A stretch of 64,000 bases of DNA, taken from contig DAMU01000036.1 in the NCBI GenBank assembly GCA_002499705.1, forward strand, positions 468 through 64,467. Reading direction: 5' to 3'. How positions within the stretch are numbered: position 1 is the stretch's first letter; each line of letters starts with the position of its first letter. The position numbers and the translations under genes are program-made. The notes beneath the pieces were generated by a model. That model searched no databases. It saw only the letters and a program-made list of their open reading frames with translations, and had not been told where the DNA came from. Of this stretch, positions 1 to 9,898 are shown piece by piece. The DNA comes from Euryarchaeota archaeon UBA91. GTDB lineage: Archaea; Thermoplasmatota; Poseidoniia; Poseidoniales; Poseidoniaceae.

Positions 1-112
1 CGAAAAGGATTCCAATCTTCTGCATCGTGCCCTCATAGGACATGGTTTCGTATCCGCTAATGCTGTTCCAAAAACCGTTTGACAGAACGGGGTTACTTGA
101 TGAGTAGGCCAT
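1..112 (-). CDS. Bax inhibitor-1/YccA-like membrane protein, N-terminal fragment
   Basis: Only the first 37 codons are inside the window; the rest lies beyond the left edge. The start is the ATG at 110-112 (minus strand). The peptide begins MAYSSSNPVLSNGFW and continues through a short stretch with TMSYEGTMQKIGIL. A 'SNPVL' opening followed by a 'T(M)..GT..K.G.L' segment leading into the first membrane helix is the usual beginning of the Bax1-I/YccA family, a multispan membrane protein linked to ion leak or stress survival in other organisms. The upstream gene at 145-5079 is on the same strand, ending 32 bp before this start, so the two could be co-transcribed. Assignment rests on a short segment only. 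Confidence 0.6.
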   Translation of the reverse strand, partial: MAYSSSNPVLSNGFWNSISGYETMSYEGTMQKIGILF

Positions 113-144
113 GGCAATCAAACATAGGAATATGCGGTCCCTTG

Positions 145-3100
145 TCAATCTTGTGTTGTTGAAGCGTGTTGGTCGACTTGTTCTTGATAGTATGCTGCCA
201 GTTCATCCATTGGCCATCCTTGGTCAAGATATTTTTGAATCGTTTCTTCAGGCCATCCTGGGCAACGAGCTAAATCTTCAGGGGATATGCCAGCAGGCTT
301 TGCCTCATCTCCACTGCTGTCGAGAACGGGCATTTGCCAATCGTCTGCATTTATTTCTCCATTCGCCAATGCATCGAGATTTTCGCTTTCAAGCGTAATC
401 AGATCTTTCATTTCTTCACCCTCCGTTTCGATGTTTCTCAGAATGAGGAATGCTCCAGCTGCTAAGGCGACGCCTCCAAGCATAAGGAGGAGCATCATGC
501 CGGCTCCAAAGTTCGAACTTGTATCCGCACTTGGTGTGGCGTTGGAGTTTCGTTGTTCAGTCGAACAGCCGTTTGAATCAACAGGAATGTTTGCAATCGT
601 ATTCGGGCACAAATCATCTCGGTTGATGACCATGTCTCCATCGTCATCTAAAGATCCATTGTCAACAACCGTTTGGTCCTCATCTACGAGAATACCTCCA
701 AGGTCACATCCGAGCACTTCGGATTCATTGACGCCATCCTTATCTGCATCTGCAAGCGTTAATGCATCGGTTGGAGATACATCATCAATTGACGAATCCA
801 TCGCAGTCGACTGAGCCCATGAAACCTCGACGGCATCAGGTATACAGTCACCATCGGTGTCTGCATTCGTTGCATGGCTGCCATAGTCGTATTCGACTTC
901 GTTGCTTAGACCGTCTCCATCTGCATCGTATTCTCCTTCAAGCATGTTGAGGTTGCCGAGGGTTCGTGTTGTTCGGTTCAGTCCGTTTGCGACTTCCCAA
1001 TAGTCTGGCATGCCATCGTTATCGGTGTCAGTGACGTTATCTGTTCGGACCCAATCTCTATGCCATCCTGCCAAGAATGGTGCAGTGACTTCAGCACTGC
1101 TGAGAATAAGTCCCATCTCGCGATTTCTTGTTGGAGCAGAATCGCCCCAGTTAATCGAGGAGATGAGAACGTGTTCTTCATCAATAATCATGCCTTTATT
1201 GTGCAATTTTGAAACTTCATCATCCTCACTCATAACGACTGCACTGATGTCATAGCCAAGCGTCGTGTTCCATTCTTCATTGAAGGTGTCAACGACTTCT
1301 TGGATGTCCTTGTCAAGATATGCACCGTTCAAGATTAATCGAATGCGCACATCGTTTTGCGCTGCATTTTCCAGTGCATTGACAATAGGGTTATCTCCCC
1401 ATCCCCAACTCCATTCGACATCGAGATATTGAAGAGACAACAGTATTTCTTCATCTGCTTGCTCAATCATCCAGACCAAACCGTCAACACATGTGTCTGG
1501 GCAGGTAATTAGACGTCCTGAGACATCGGTAGTTATCGGTTCAGCGAGCGTTCCATTGACCACTGATTTGAGGGAATCCATCGACCAGTCAGAAGGTCCT
1601 GAACCTGGGTTGACCTGGGTGATGTAAGTTCGGCTTTCCGACTCATCATATGCCAGTTGCTCCATGACTTTCTGTGCAAGTTCAGTGTTGTCCACAATGA
1701 CACCCCACTCAGAGTTTCCACGATCATCTGGCGCAGGTTGTGATGAACTCTTCCAGTTCCCTGAACCTATCCAGACACTTTCGTTGTCCTTTACGGCCAC
1801 TTTGCTGTGAATATACGTGTAAGGCTCATCGCTTTGGCCACCAAACCAAAGCGTATTAATTCCAGCAGTAGCAAGATAATTCGCCGTTCCTAACTGGTTG
1901 TTCTTGTCGTAATTATTCCACCAGTATTCTGCGTGATTGAGAACGACTGTAACTTGAACGCCACGGTTGTGAGCTTCGATTAATGCTTGAACCAGATTTG
2001 GCTGCTCAATCTGGTAAAGGTGGACATGAAGCGATTCACTTGCATCGTCAATCCATGCAAGTAGGTCAACCAATCCGTCTTGTGGACCGACCAATGGAGT
2101 GACGACACTGGAACCGGAGAAAAGAGTTGGTCCACAGAATGTACTTCCCCCTAAACGCCCCCATCGGTGTTGCCAGTCAATTGCTAAATCAGTATCAGGT
2201 AAATTCCCACATCCATCGCCTCGATGATAGACTAAGAGTGGAATACTTGAAACCGGTTCTACCAAACTGATTCCGCTCCATCCTTGAACTTCAACAGGTC
2301 CGTTTCCGTAGGCTACAGTGTCGGCGAGAACACCTGCAGGCGTGGTAATCTGAAGAGTGGCACCCGAATCAGGTAGCGTAAATCCTGAGGTTGAAAGAGC
2401 TGTATCAAAAGCAATGATTGTACCGTCTTCGTATACTGAAAGTCCGCTCGAATCTGATGCAAGTATGACTGAACCGTTGGAAGGAATAGCAACCTCTGTG
2501 AACGTGTAATCCGTTGCCTCATTCGCTGAATTGATGAGTGTTAATGTCCAACCGTTCATGTAAGCAAGGCTGTCTCCAATGTTGGTGATTTCCATGAATT
2601 CAGTATTGCTTGAAATGTCGGTTGAGCCCTCTGGCATAAAGCGACTGAGGACGATGTCTTGTGCCTCTGCAAACAGGCTCTCGTCGGGTTCTTCTGTTCC
2701 AGGCGTAGGCCATAAGAGCAACTCCCAGCTATCGGTTTCTGCTTCCCCAGGTCCCATGGTTTGGCAATCGCTAACAATGTTCCATTGAGCGGTTTGAACA
2801 AGGGCACCATCAGGGTCAGAGAGGTGTATTTGGTCGCCTAAACCAGAGATTACGTTGTTTTCCATCAGCAATACAGCGCGTTGTTGAGGTGCAAGAATCA
2901 TTGATTCATCAGATAGATTCCACATTGAAGTGGTCCTGAAGAAATTTCGGTCTCCGTCATTTGAGTCCAATCTCCAGCGGCTCAAATTAAGGTCTTCAGT
3001 TCCAGTATTCATTACCTCTACCCAATCCTCAACCGGTTCGATTGAATCATCATTACAATAGGCAAGAATTTCGGTCATTGCAAGGTCATGTGTCCCTGAA

Positions 3101-5079
3101 TATGCTGGCCAAACAGGATTAATTTGGCCCGGTGTAGCCCATGCCGACTGTATCCAACCGCTGGTGTTTGAAGCGCCGTCTCCAAGAGGTCCAGCGCCAG
3201 CGTGACTGCTGTTCGACGGAATTAACGATTCACCTTCGACAGTAGAAGTCCATGATATGGAATCAACCATGTTAGCGTTTAAGTCAATCAACACAATCGA
3301 ATCAGGTGTCGTGTGTTTGAGATAGAAACTGGTCGTGCCGTTAAGCGCTATGAGAGCAACTTCTCCTGGTTGAATAATCGATGTCGATTGTAAGGGCATA
3401 TTGAATTGATGGAGTGTTAAAGAGCGGCTGTTTGATGATTGCAACTTCCATCCACCGACGTCAAGTGCAGTCGTACCGTTATTGTATATCTCAAGCCATT
3501 CGCCCAGAGGCCACTGCTGTGAATCACTTCCAACAGCATCTGGGAAAACTTCAGTGAAAATAACGAGGCCTGTTGAAGGTGTCTCTCCAGGATCTGGCTG
3601 TCCAGGCGTCATCCAGGTAGAAGGAACCCAAGGGTCAGCATCATTTTCAGCGGGTATGAGTGAAATATTCTGTCCATAGTCAGTAACATACCAAGCAGTA
3701 TCAACAATCATCCCATTAGCATCTCGGAGCATGAGTTGATTGTAGTAATCCCACAACTGCGTGTCTCCGTTAAATTGGACCAAACGTCGCTCCTCAGCAT
3801 CGATTGATGTCGAACCTTGTGTTTGGTTAAAAATAAGCGATCCGGGGTCTAAATACGTGACATTGCCAATGCCGTCAATAATTGACCAACCTGTCAAATC
3901 TACAGTAGATGATCCGGTATTGAGCAACTCAATCCACTCCCCGTCAGGGAAGGCCATACCATCTGAACTACTGTTTGACAAGAGTTCGGCGAATTCGATT
4001 GGGGATGGTGTCATAGCGATGATTGCAAATTCGAGAGGATTACTTGCATTGGGCGTTGGATAGGCTGCATAGTCCCAGTATTGAGAAGAGCTACTTTCAA
4101 CCATAGAAAAACCAGCCTTTGTATCGGTCCAAGATACCTGCTGAGACATTGTGCCGTTTGGCCAATACAATGACAATGTTTCAACACCATTGTTCAAAAC
4201 TCCGGAACTTCCAGAACCATTGACCGCTACAATACGTGTTTCTCCAGGCAAGATTGTCATTGAACTGGCATCGGCTGTTAATCCAACCAAGTGATCAGCA
4301 TCGAACTCAAGGACGTTTCCAGCAGCATCTTGAAGTGACCAATCTGTCAAGTCCATCTGGTCTACTCCGGAATTGAATACTTCAACCCATTCACCACCTG
4401 GCCATGTGGCATTATCGTCAGTCGGCCAAGGATTCGACATCACTTCATTGATGACCAAATCGGATGCATAGGTGGTTGGCCCACCTGTGGAACCGCCTGA
4501 GTTTATTGCACCGGGTGTAGGGCTATTTGTTGCAACCCAATCGTTGGTTGCACTGAAACTATCTTCTTCAAGGCTTGATCCAGAAGGTGCACCCGAAGAG
4601 GAGAAAGTCCATGTTGCTTGGTCAAGCTGGACTCCACCAGAAGTGTAGAGAGAAACAATGTCATTGGTGTTAGCGAGGTAGAACACTGAATTTGGAACCC
4701 CGTTTCGAGCGATGACCATGTATTCATCTGGTTCTATTTCCCAGCTTGTAGAATCTGCAGCATCATAGTCCACGATTGATGTTGAGTTGAAGTAGAGGGT
4801 CTTGGAAGCCTTGTTGGTAAGATACCAATCTCGAACATCTACAGTTGTGTTACCCGAATTGTGAATTTCCATCCATTCGCCGCCGGGCCAACTTGCATCA
4901 TCGTATCCATTTGGATTTGGTAGTGCTTCATTGAGGCAAATATCTCCTGAGCAAGCCAAAGAGCGACTGGATGTGTGAGTGACCTCAGTGTTTTGTTCAA
5001 GCGAGGCAATGCCGAGTGGTACCGAAGTAGAAATCACCATGAGGGCTGCGAGGCAGAGGGAGCGAAAGACGGCATTCAT
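145..5079 (-). CDS. Giant membrane-anchored surface protein: six lamin-tail domains, two phospholipase-D (HKD) motifs, calcium-type repeats
   Basis: 1644 residues. A signal peptide covers about residues 1-25. Six lamin-tail (LTD) domains follow, starting near residues 48, 206, 360, 505, 665 and 807; most show the pattern 'NE/TE..P....GEW(M/V/L)E(I/V)xNxG....DL..W.L'. Two PLD-type halves come next: HxKxxxxD at H1091-K1093-D1098 followed by GSGNW, and at H1293-K1295-D1300 followed by SSINW. Paired HKD motifs form one active site in the PLD superfamily, so a phosphodiesterase (nuclease or phospholipase) acting outside the cell is plausible. Aspartate-rich 'DTDNDGMPDYWE' type repeats follow (about 1345-1480), then one membrane helix near 1527-1551 and a cytoplasmic tail with two 'GWP' segments. 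A GGTGAT Shine-Dalgarno-like site precedes the ATG at 5079. Domain calls are by eye; the substrate is unknown. Confidence 0.85.
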   Translation of the reverse strand: MNAVFRSLCLAALMVISTSVPLGIASLEQNTEVTHTSSRSLACSGDICLNEALPNPNGYDDASWPGGEWMEIHNSGNTTVDVRDWYLTNKASKTLYFNSTSIVDYDAADSTSWEIEPDEYMVIARNGVPNSVFYLANTNDIVSLYTSGGVQLDQATWTFSSSGAPSGSSLEEDSFSATNDWVATNSPTPGAINSGGSTGGPTTYASDLVINEVMSNPWPTDDNATWPGGEWVEVFNSGVDQMDLTDWSLQDAAGNVLEFDADHLVGLTADASSMTILPGETRIVAVNGSGSSGVLNNGVETLSLYWPNGTMSQQVSWTDTKAGFSMVESSSSQYWDYAAYPTPNASNPLEFAIIAMTPSPIEFAELLSNSSSDGMAFPDGEWIELLNTGSSTVDLTGWSIIDGIGNVTYLDPGSLIFNQTQGSTSIDAEERRLVQFNGDTQLWDYYNQLMLRDANGMIVDTAWYVTDYGQNISLIPAENDADPWVPSTWMTPGQPDPGETPSTGLVIFTEVFPDAVGSDSQQWPLGEWLEIYNNGTTALDVGGWKLQSSNSRSLTLHQFNMPLQSTSIIQPGEVALIALNGTTSFYLKHTTPDSIVLIDLNANMVDSISWTSTVEGESLIPSNSSHAGAGPLGDGASNTSGWIQSAWATPGQINPVWPAYSGTHDLAMTEILAYCNDDSIEPVEDWVEVMNTGTEDLNLSRWRLDSNDGDRNFFRTTSMWNLSDESMILAPQQRAVLLMENNVISGLGDQIHLSDPDGALVQTAQWNIVSDCQTMGPGEAETDSWELLLWPTPGTEEPDESLFAEAQDIVLSRFMPEGSTDISSNTEFMEITNIGDSLAYMNGWTLTLINSANEATDYTFTEVAIPSNGSVILASDSSGLSVYEDGTIIAFDTALSTSGFTLPDSGATLQITTPAGVLADTVAYGNGPVEVQGWSGISLVEPVSSIPLLVYHRGDGCGNLPDTDLAIDWQHRWGRLGGSTFCGPTLFSGSSVVTPLVGPQDGLVDLLAWIDDASESLHVHLYQIEQPNLVQALIEAHNRGVQVTVVLNHAEYWWNNYDKNNQLGTANYLATAGINTLWFGGQSDEPYTYIHSKVAVKDNESVWIGSGNWKSSSQPAPDDRGNSEWGVIVDNTELAQKVMEQLAYDESESRTYITQVNPGSGPSDWSMDSLKSVVNGTLAEPITTDVSGRLITCPDTCVDGLVWMIEQADEEILLSLQYLDVEWSWGWGDNPIVNALENAAQNDVRIRLILNGAYLDKDIQEVVDTFNEEWNTTLGYDISAVVMSEDDEVSKLHNKGMIIDEEHVLISSINWGDSAPTRNREMGLILSSAEVTAPFLAGWHRDWVRTDNVTDTDNDGMPDYWEVANGLNRTTRTLGNLNMLEGEYDADGDGLSNEVEYDYGSHATNADTDGDCIPDAVEVSWAQSTAMDSSIDDVSPTDALTLADADKDGVNESEVLGCDLGGILVDEDQTVVDNGSLDDDGDMVINRDDLCPNTIANIPVDSNGCSTEQRNSNATPSADTSSNFGAGMMLLLMLGGVALAAGAFLILRNIETEGEEMKDLITLESENLDALANGEINADDWQMPVLDSSGDEAKPAGISPEDLARCPGWPEETIQKYLDQGWPMDELAAYYQEQVDQHASTTQD

Positions 5080-5159
5080 GGTATCACCAACATGCAGTGG
5101 ATTCGGTCTAAGGGCATATCACTTTCCCTATACCATTCCGATGAAATGGTTTTGAGTCA

Positions 5160-6671
5160 TCAAAGGAATCCCGCATTGTCAACGAGATTTTTGAACAGTA
5201 AATAGGTGATTGGCACTAAAATAACACCCATGGCGTGGCTGCGTCGAATTCCAAGTCGAGGGGGGAGAAGTCCAAGCATTGTTCCAACAATCATAACAGC
5301 TAGACCGATAAAACCGGTACTCACAAAGACCAATGATGCAACGAATACAATAACGCTCATAATCATCTGCTGGAGTGGTATGGCAGCGTGAAGTCGGAGC
5401 ATTCCTTTACCTACATAACGCATAATCGGCATAGCCAGCAAACCTGCAGCAAGAGTAATTGCAAGCAGGCGGATGAAATCAGCAGTTGGCTCAAGGCTGC
5501 TCCAGGTGTCTACAGGATACATTGCCTTGAGAGCGAGTGTTGCACCAGAACGTGAGCGCCCGATAATGTAGAGGAATCCAAGGACACAGACAGTTACCGA
5601 GGTGTTAACTGCAGAGAGGATGGAGATGATTTCCAAGTCTTGCTTTGTTTGTGGCCCTTCAACACCCTCGTCAGCCTCTGCCTTGGCGATTTCGAGTAAT
5701 TCGTCGTCGGATAATTCAGTCAGGCGTCGAGTTTCCCAATCCATTCCAAAGCCCTGCTTGCCTTGCAATTTAGCAGCAACATTTCGACCACCCATCACTA
5801 AGACAGTGGCTTGCGAAGCGGTCATCCCTGGAAGAACTCCCATGGATGCACCGGCAACCCCAGACCAAAAGCATGGAATTATGAGTGGTCGAGCAGGCGG
5901 TAAATCCCAATTTTCTTTTTGTGGCGGAAGATGAGATGTCGTAGCGTAAATGTCAAGCAGATTGGCAATTCCAAACAGGCCCGCTAAACTCGGTAGAAGG
6001 AGACTCGCTCCTGGCATATCCAGTGGTGAGCGAGCAGGTAAGGAATGAGGTCCAATAATGGTCCATCCAAATAAGCCTGTCAAGAGGAAAAAGGCGGTTG
6101 CGGAGAAAAATCCAGCCAATCGAGAATCTGTTCCAAATAGACCTCCTGATGCATTTTGTAACCACATTGGCCAGTCGAGTCGAGTCGTTTCAGTCGCTAA
6201 TAACAGCAACGAAATCGTTAGTAAAATGAACGGAAGCATGGTCCGTAAATCTTCATACCATCCAAGTTCAGGTCCGAAAGCAATTCGTGCCACGATGATT
6301 AATGGAAGTGACAAAAAGAGACCCAATTGAGATCCTCGAGCTGACCAAGCAACACCGCGTGCAGCGTTTCCTGAAAGCAGCATTCTGTGTCCTGGGAGTA
6401 ACGAGAGAGCTTGGTCGGCATCTGGAGCCCCCATCAACGCTGAAGGGATATAATTCAGGAATGTATGCACAGTACTGGTAGAAACAATGATTCCAGCAAC
6501 AGCTGAAAGTGGTATTCCTAAACTGAAGAGAGCCGGGGCTAATGCAAGTAAAATGAGTGCAACATTGTTGACGTGGAACCCGGGAATAATTCCGGTGAGT
6601 GTGCCCATGCCTACACCGAAGAACAAGGCTGCAAACATCCAGCCCAGTTCGTACATGTAAGCATCAAACAT
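5160..6671 (-). CDS. TctA-like multispan permease (COG1784 family)
   Basis: 503 residues with about a dozen hydrophobic segments. The N-terminus has 'GMGTLTGIIPGFHVNN', the glycine/proline-rich first repeat typical of TctA-type permeases; a second copy appears near residue 275 as 'GASMGVLPGMTASQATVL'. Bacterial TctA works with a periplasmic binding protein (TctC) and a small membrane protein (TctB) in tricarboxylate uptake. Neither partner is seen here, as is usual for the archaeal COG1784 branch, so the substrate cannot be given. The ATG follows GGTGAACAG, a good Shine-Dalgarno site, and lies 9 bp after the stop of the OB-fold gene at 6681-8429, so the two are probably one transcription unit. 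Confidence 0.8.
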   Translation of the reverse strand: MFDAYMYELGWMFAALFFGVGMGTLTGIIPGFHVNNVALILLALAPALFSLGIPLSAVAGIIVSTSTVHTFLNYIPSALMGAPDADQALSLLPGHRMLLSGNAARGVAWSARGSQLGLFLSLPLIIVARIAFGPELGWYEDLRTMLPFILLTISLLLLATETTRLDWPMWLQNASGGLFGTDSRLAGFFSATAFFLLTGLFGWTIIGPHSLPARSPLDMPGASLLLPSLAGLFGIANLLDIYATTSHLPPQKENWDLPPARPLIIPCFWSGVAGASMGVLPGMTASQATVLVMGGRNVAAKLQGKQGFGMDWETRRLTELSDDELLEIAKAEADEGVEGPQTKQDLEIISILSAVNTSVTVCVLGFLYIIGRSRSGATLALKAMYPVDTWSSLEPTADFIRLLAITLAAGLLAMPIMRYVGKGMLRLHAAIPLQQMIMSVIVFVASLVFVSTGFIGLAVMIVGTMLGLLPPRLGIRRSHAMGVILVPITYLLFKNLVDNAGFL

Positions 6672-6680
6672 CTGTTCACC

Positions 6681-8429
6681 TCAAGAATTTTCGTTATTCG
6701 GTCCCGTTCCGTTTTCCATTTCTTCACGGTCGTCGATACCGTCTCCATCCGAATCTACGGTGTTGGAATTGAAACCTGTAGCGTCTTCAAAACTGTCTGC
6801 AAGGCGGTCTCCATCAGCATCCAATGCATCTGCCTCATCCAATGAGAAGACGAGGGATAAATCAGTTGGGTGCTCGATTTGTCGGAGTCTTCCACTCCAT
6901 GTGAGGGATTGATTTTCGTGAAGTGAGTCGGTACCTATAGCGTTCAGCCTCACATTGAGTTTGATGGATTGTTCAGAGCCAGGGCGCTCAAGATACCATC
7001 CATCGTCATGCATTGCCGCTTTACCATCGATGAGTACAAACTTATTCTGGGCGTATCCCCATTGCGTAGCCCCAGCATCCCAAAGCAGTGATTCAGGCGC
7101 AGCAGGTTCTCCGACCAGTTGGTACGTGTCGACCATAAGGCGCATCATCATTTTTTCATCGTCCCACGAAACAGTTACGTTAGCCACGATTCCTTGACCC
7201 GCTTCAATCCATTCTGTTCGTGTGGAAGGGAATGTCATTGCAACACGTGTTTGACCAAACGAGTATGTTTGGCTATCGACAAAGTAACCTTCAGTATCAA
7301 GAGGTTCAAATGAATACTGCATGAAGGTACTGAGCGTGTAAACTTTATTTGGATCCATCAGCATTGAAGCAGGATTTGCAGAAAGCATTGCCTGCATCGA
7401 CATAGCCGACATTGGGTCAATGAGATTTGTTCCATTTCCGTTATTCGCATCGATGCACCACATGCTTCGACCATCGTTCCACATTAAGCGACCTGCGGCC
7501 TCATAGGTCGAACCGTTGTATCCTTCAGTGATAGCATTGGAGGCATCCTCGTCAGTTGGAAGAATACAAATCTCATTGCCGTTTGGTCCCGAAAGTGTCC
7601 ATTGACCATTTGTAATCAGAACCTTTCCTGCCATAGACACTAAACTTCCAGACTCATAACTCCACGTCGATTCTCCAGCCCATTCAAGCATCTTGACTTG
7701 AGGTGAATGGCTTCGGTCGAGAAGAATTGTTGGTCCCTGAGTCATCAGCGCCCATCTCAAGCTTGTTTCTTGGTAAGCAATCATGCCTGTCACTTCAATT
7801 TTGGAATCCGCTTCAATCCAAACACGGGGAGATGATTGAATGAGAAGTTGCATTTGGTGGGCTTCGTCGCTAATATATGCGCTTGTAAAGGTCGCATCTG
7901 GATTGACAGATTCGCTGATGAAACCGTTTACTGTTACAATTTCTCCAACATAATCTTCTGGAGCAACAGCGAGGTCCGTAATCGATACTCGCTGAAGCAC
8001 TGGCAGATCTTCTGGTTCCCAATACAACGCACCTGAACCCGTAGCTTGCATGTAAAAGCGGCCATTCCAATCAACAACATCACCCATGACGGTAACATTC
8101 GTTCCAATCGGAGGAATTTCACCGGTTGAATACCAGCGCACTTGAATGACGCCAGTGTCGTCTTCGATTACCAAATCGACACGGTCTTCTCCGTTTCCGT
8201 AACGGTCTTCAATCCAAGAGATGACTTCTCCTTCAACCAATACGACTTCATTTTTGTACTGAATCAAATCTTCAACCTCAACAATCTGTGGCTCACGAAC
8301 CATAGCATACCAGTTTAATGTGGCAACCAAGAATACCGAGAGAGCGAACATGACCCATAATTTCTGGCCTCGAGTCGCTGGATTGTCATCCGTTATTTTT
8401 AGCATAATGTCCTTGAGAGCATCCGCCAT
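6681..8429 (-). CDS. Membrane-anchored protein with tandem OB-fold-like domains and C-terminal calcium-type motif
   Basis: 582 residues. A short cytoplasmic N-terminus is followed by one membrane helix at about residues 24-43, so the remainder should face outside. OB-fold-like segments start near residue 50 ('VVLVEGEVISW', 'DDTGVIQVRWY'), 150 ('YVGEIVTVNGFIS'), 255 ('GSLVSMAGKVLITNGQW') and 465 ('FVLIDGKAAMHDDGWYL'). The last 40 residues carry 'DADGDRLADSFED' and 'DSDGDGIDDREE', thrombospondin-3/EF-hand-like aspartate repeats. OB folds bind nucleic acids or sugars; which applies here is unknown. It is transcribed just ahead of the TctA-like permease, so it may assist uptake or surface binding. 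Divergent from the HD gene starting near 8548. Confidence 0.75.
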   Translation of the reverse strand: MADALKDIMLKITDDNPATRGQKLWVMFALSVFLVATLNWYAMVREPQIVEVEDLIQYKNEVVLVEGEVISWIEDRYGNGEDRVDLVIEDDTGVIQVRWYSTGEIPPIGTNVTVMGDVVDWNGRFYMQATGSGALYWEPEDLPVLQRVSITDLAVAPEDYVGEIVTVNGFISESVNPDATFTSAYISDEAHQMQLLIQSSPRVWIEADSKIEVTGMIAYQETSLRWALMTQGPTILLDRSHSPQVKMLEWAGESTWSYESGSLVSMAGKVLITNGQWTLSGPNGNEICILPTDEDASNAITEGYNGSTYEAAGRLMWNDGRSMWCIDANNGNGTNLIDPMSAMSMQAMLSANPASMLMDPNKVYTLSTFMQYSFEPLDTEGYFVDSQTYSFGQTRVAMTFPSTRTEWIEAGQGIVANVTVSWDDEKMMMRLMVDTYQLVGEPAAPESLLWDAGATQWGYAQNKFVLIDGKAAMHDDGWYLERPGSEQSIKLNVRLNAIGTDSLHENQSLTWSGRLRQIEHPTDLSLVFSLDEADALDADGDRLADSFEDATGFNSNTVDSDGDGIDDREEMENGTGPNNENS

Positions 8430-8521
8430 AGTTGCTTCACTTAACCCCCGTGCTTAGGCATTGCCATCCATCATTCCGTTGTTGAGATGGAAATTTCCAG
8501 AGATTCTGGGCGTGCGGGGCC

Positions 8522-8528
8522 TTTTTAA
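8522..8528 (+). promoter_or_regulatory. Putative TATA box of the HD phosphohydrolase gene
   Basis: The sequence TTTTTAA is centred about 23 bp before the ATG at 8548 and 29 bp before the in-frame ATG at 8554. That spacing fits archaeal TATA-to-start distances and would give a leaderless or nearly leaderless mRNA. It is the main reason for rejecting the longer frame that opens at 8461. Confidence 0.5.
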
Positions 8529-8547
8529 CGGAAAAGTAGACCGCTTG

Positions 8548-9855
8548 ATGGGGATGGCCATGCGTGACCGTGTGATTCGCGATGAGATTCACAAGGACAT
8601 CTTTGTCCCTGCCAACCATGCTAAGATTATCGATACGCGTGAATTTCAACGCCTTCGGTCCATTCAACAACTTTCTACTTGTGAGTATGTATTTCCAGCG
8701 GCAAATCATAACCGCTTTTCCCATTCACTTGGAGCCTATCATTTGGCTGGCACCTTGGTTTCCTCGCTCAATGAGGTTCAACCCGGCCTTGTCTCTGATG
8801 GGGATTGTGAATTGATACAGTTGGCGGCTTTACTCCATGACGTGGGCCACCCGCCGTTTTCACACCTGCTTGAAACTCCAGAAGTGTTTGCCACCTACCA
8901 TTCGCACGAACATTGGGGGCGATTGTTATTGGAATCTGAAGATACGGAAGTTGGAAAAGCCCTTTTGGAAGTCCTCGGCTTGAACCGTCGAGACCGATTG
9001 TTCGCACTCCTCGATGGCCAAACAGAGCACGATGGCGTCACAATTCCACCTTTCATGAAAGAGATTGTAGCCAGCCAATTAGACGTAGACCGCATGGACT
9101 ACATGGTTCGGGACCAAGCCAACACAGGTGCTCAAATTGGTGGATTTGATATTGCTCGAGTCATCCGTGCCCTACGAGTGAACAAAGACGGTCACTTCAT
9201 CGTCAAATCTTGGGGTCTACCTGCCATTGAAGCCTACCTCGTTACACGGTATCACATGTATCACCAAGTCTATTTCCACAAGGTCAACATGCTGACTCAA
9301 AATTACCTCGTCAGGATGCTTGTTCGTGCCCGAACTCTCGCTCAGGATGGGCTCCTCGAACTTTCTAAACCGCTTCAAAATATGTTGTTGAACACCTCTC
9401 TTGATCCGAAAGGGTATGCTTCACTGAACGATGCACACATACGAGTTGCTCTACCAGAGTGGGCAGAACATGAGGACACAGTTTTGTCACACTATGCAAT
9501 GCGTTTACTCTCTCGAAGAGACTTCCACAAATCGTTGAGAATCGAAGGTTTAACCACTGAAATGGTGGATGTTGTTTTGCCAAGACTAGAACCTCTTGTT
9601 CAAGCGGCCGGTTACAATCCGACTATCGACATCATCACAGCACGAATTTCAAAGCGTGGTTACATGCCATATGAGCAGGGGATTTTGATCGAAGATGGCC
9701 GAGACGCAGCAGACCATTCACCACTTGTTCGTTCACTTACTCAACCGAATGAACGTGCATTGATATTCGTACCCGATGCAATCCGAGATGAACTTGAGAC
9801 CAGTGTTCGCGAATGGGTTAAACCATCTCAGTCCTCCCTTGCACAGTTTGAATGA
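8548..9855 (+). CDS. HD-superfamily phosphohydrolase (COG1078, dNTPase-like)
   Basis: 435 residues from the ATG at 8548 (8554 and 8560 are alternative in-frame ATGs; the longer frame from 8461 contains the likely TATA box and is not favoured). The HD metal site is visible: H59 in 'NHNRFSHSLG', H97-D98 in 'LAALLHDVGHPPFSH', and the distal aspartates in 'SQLDVDRMDYMVRD' (about 179-184). This order and the R-F-S-H / L-H-D-V-G-H / D-x-D-R-M-D-Y set are diagnostic for COG1078, related to dGTP triphosphohydrolases and SAMHD1. The likely role is hydrolysis of nucleotides in the cytoplasm; the exact substrate is not determined. It stands alone, followed by a tRNA gene. Confidence 0.88.
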   Translation: MGMAMRDRVIRDEIHKDIFVPANHAKIIDTREFQRLRSIQQLSTCEYVFPAANHNRFSHSLGAYHLAGTLVSSLNEVQPGLVSDGDCELIQLAALLHDVGHPPFSHLLETPEVFATYHSHEHWGRLLLESEDTEVGKALLEVLGLNRRDRLFALLDGQTEHDGVTIPPFMKEIVASQLDVDRMDYMVRDQANTGAQIGGFDIARVIRALRVNKDGHFIVKSWGLPAIEAYLVTRYHMYHQVYFHKVNMLTQNYLVRMLVRARTLAQDGLLELSKPLQNMLLNTSLDPKGYASLNDAHIRVALPEWAEHEDTVLSHYAMRLLSRRDFHKSLRIEGLTTEMVDVVLPRLEPLVQAAGYNPTIDIITARISKRGYMPYEQGILIEDGRDAADHSPLVRSLTQPNERALIFVPDAIRDELETSVREWVKPSQSSLAQFE

Positions 9856-9898
9856 TGCAGGGGTAAGTTCATGTCTTGCGCCTATTCCCTTGTCGCAG

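Noticed and set aside
5132..5150. ACCATT/AATGGT hairpin downstream of the permease gene
   Set aside because: Only 6 bp with a 7-nt loop and no T-run on the transcribed (minus) strand, so not convincing as a terminator.
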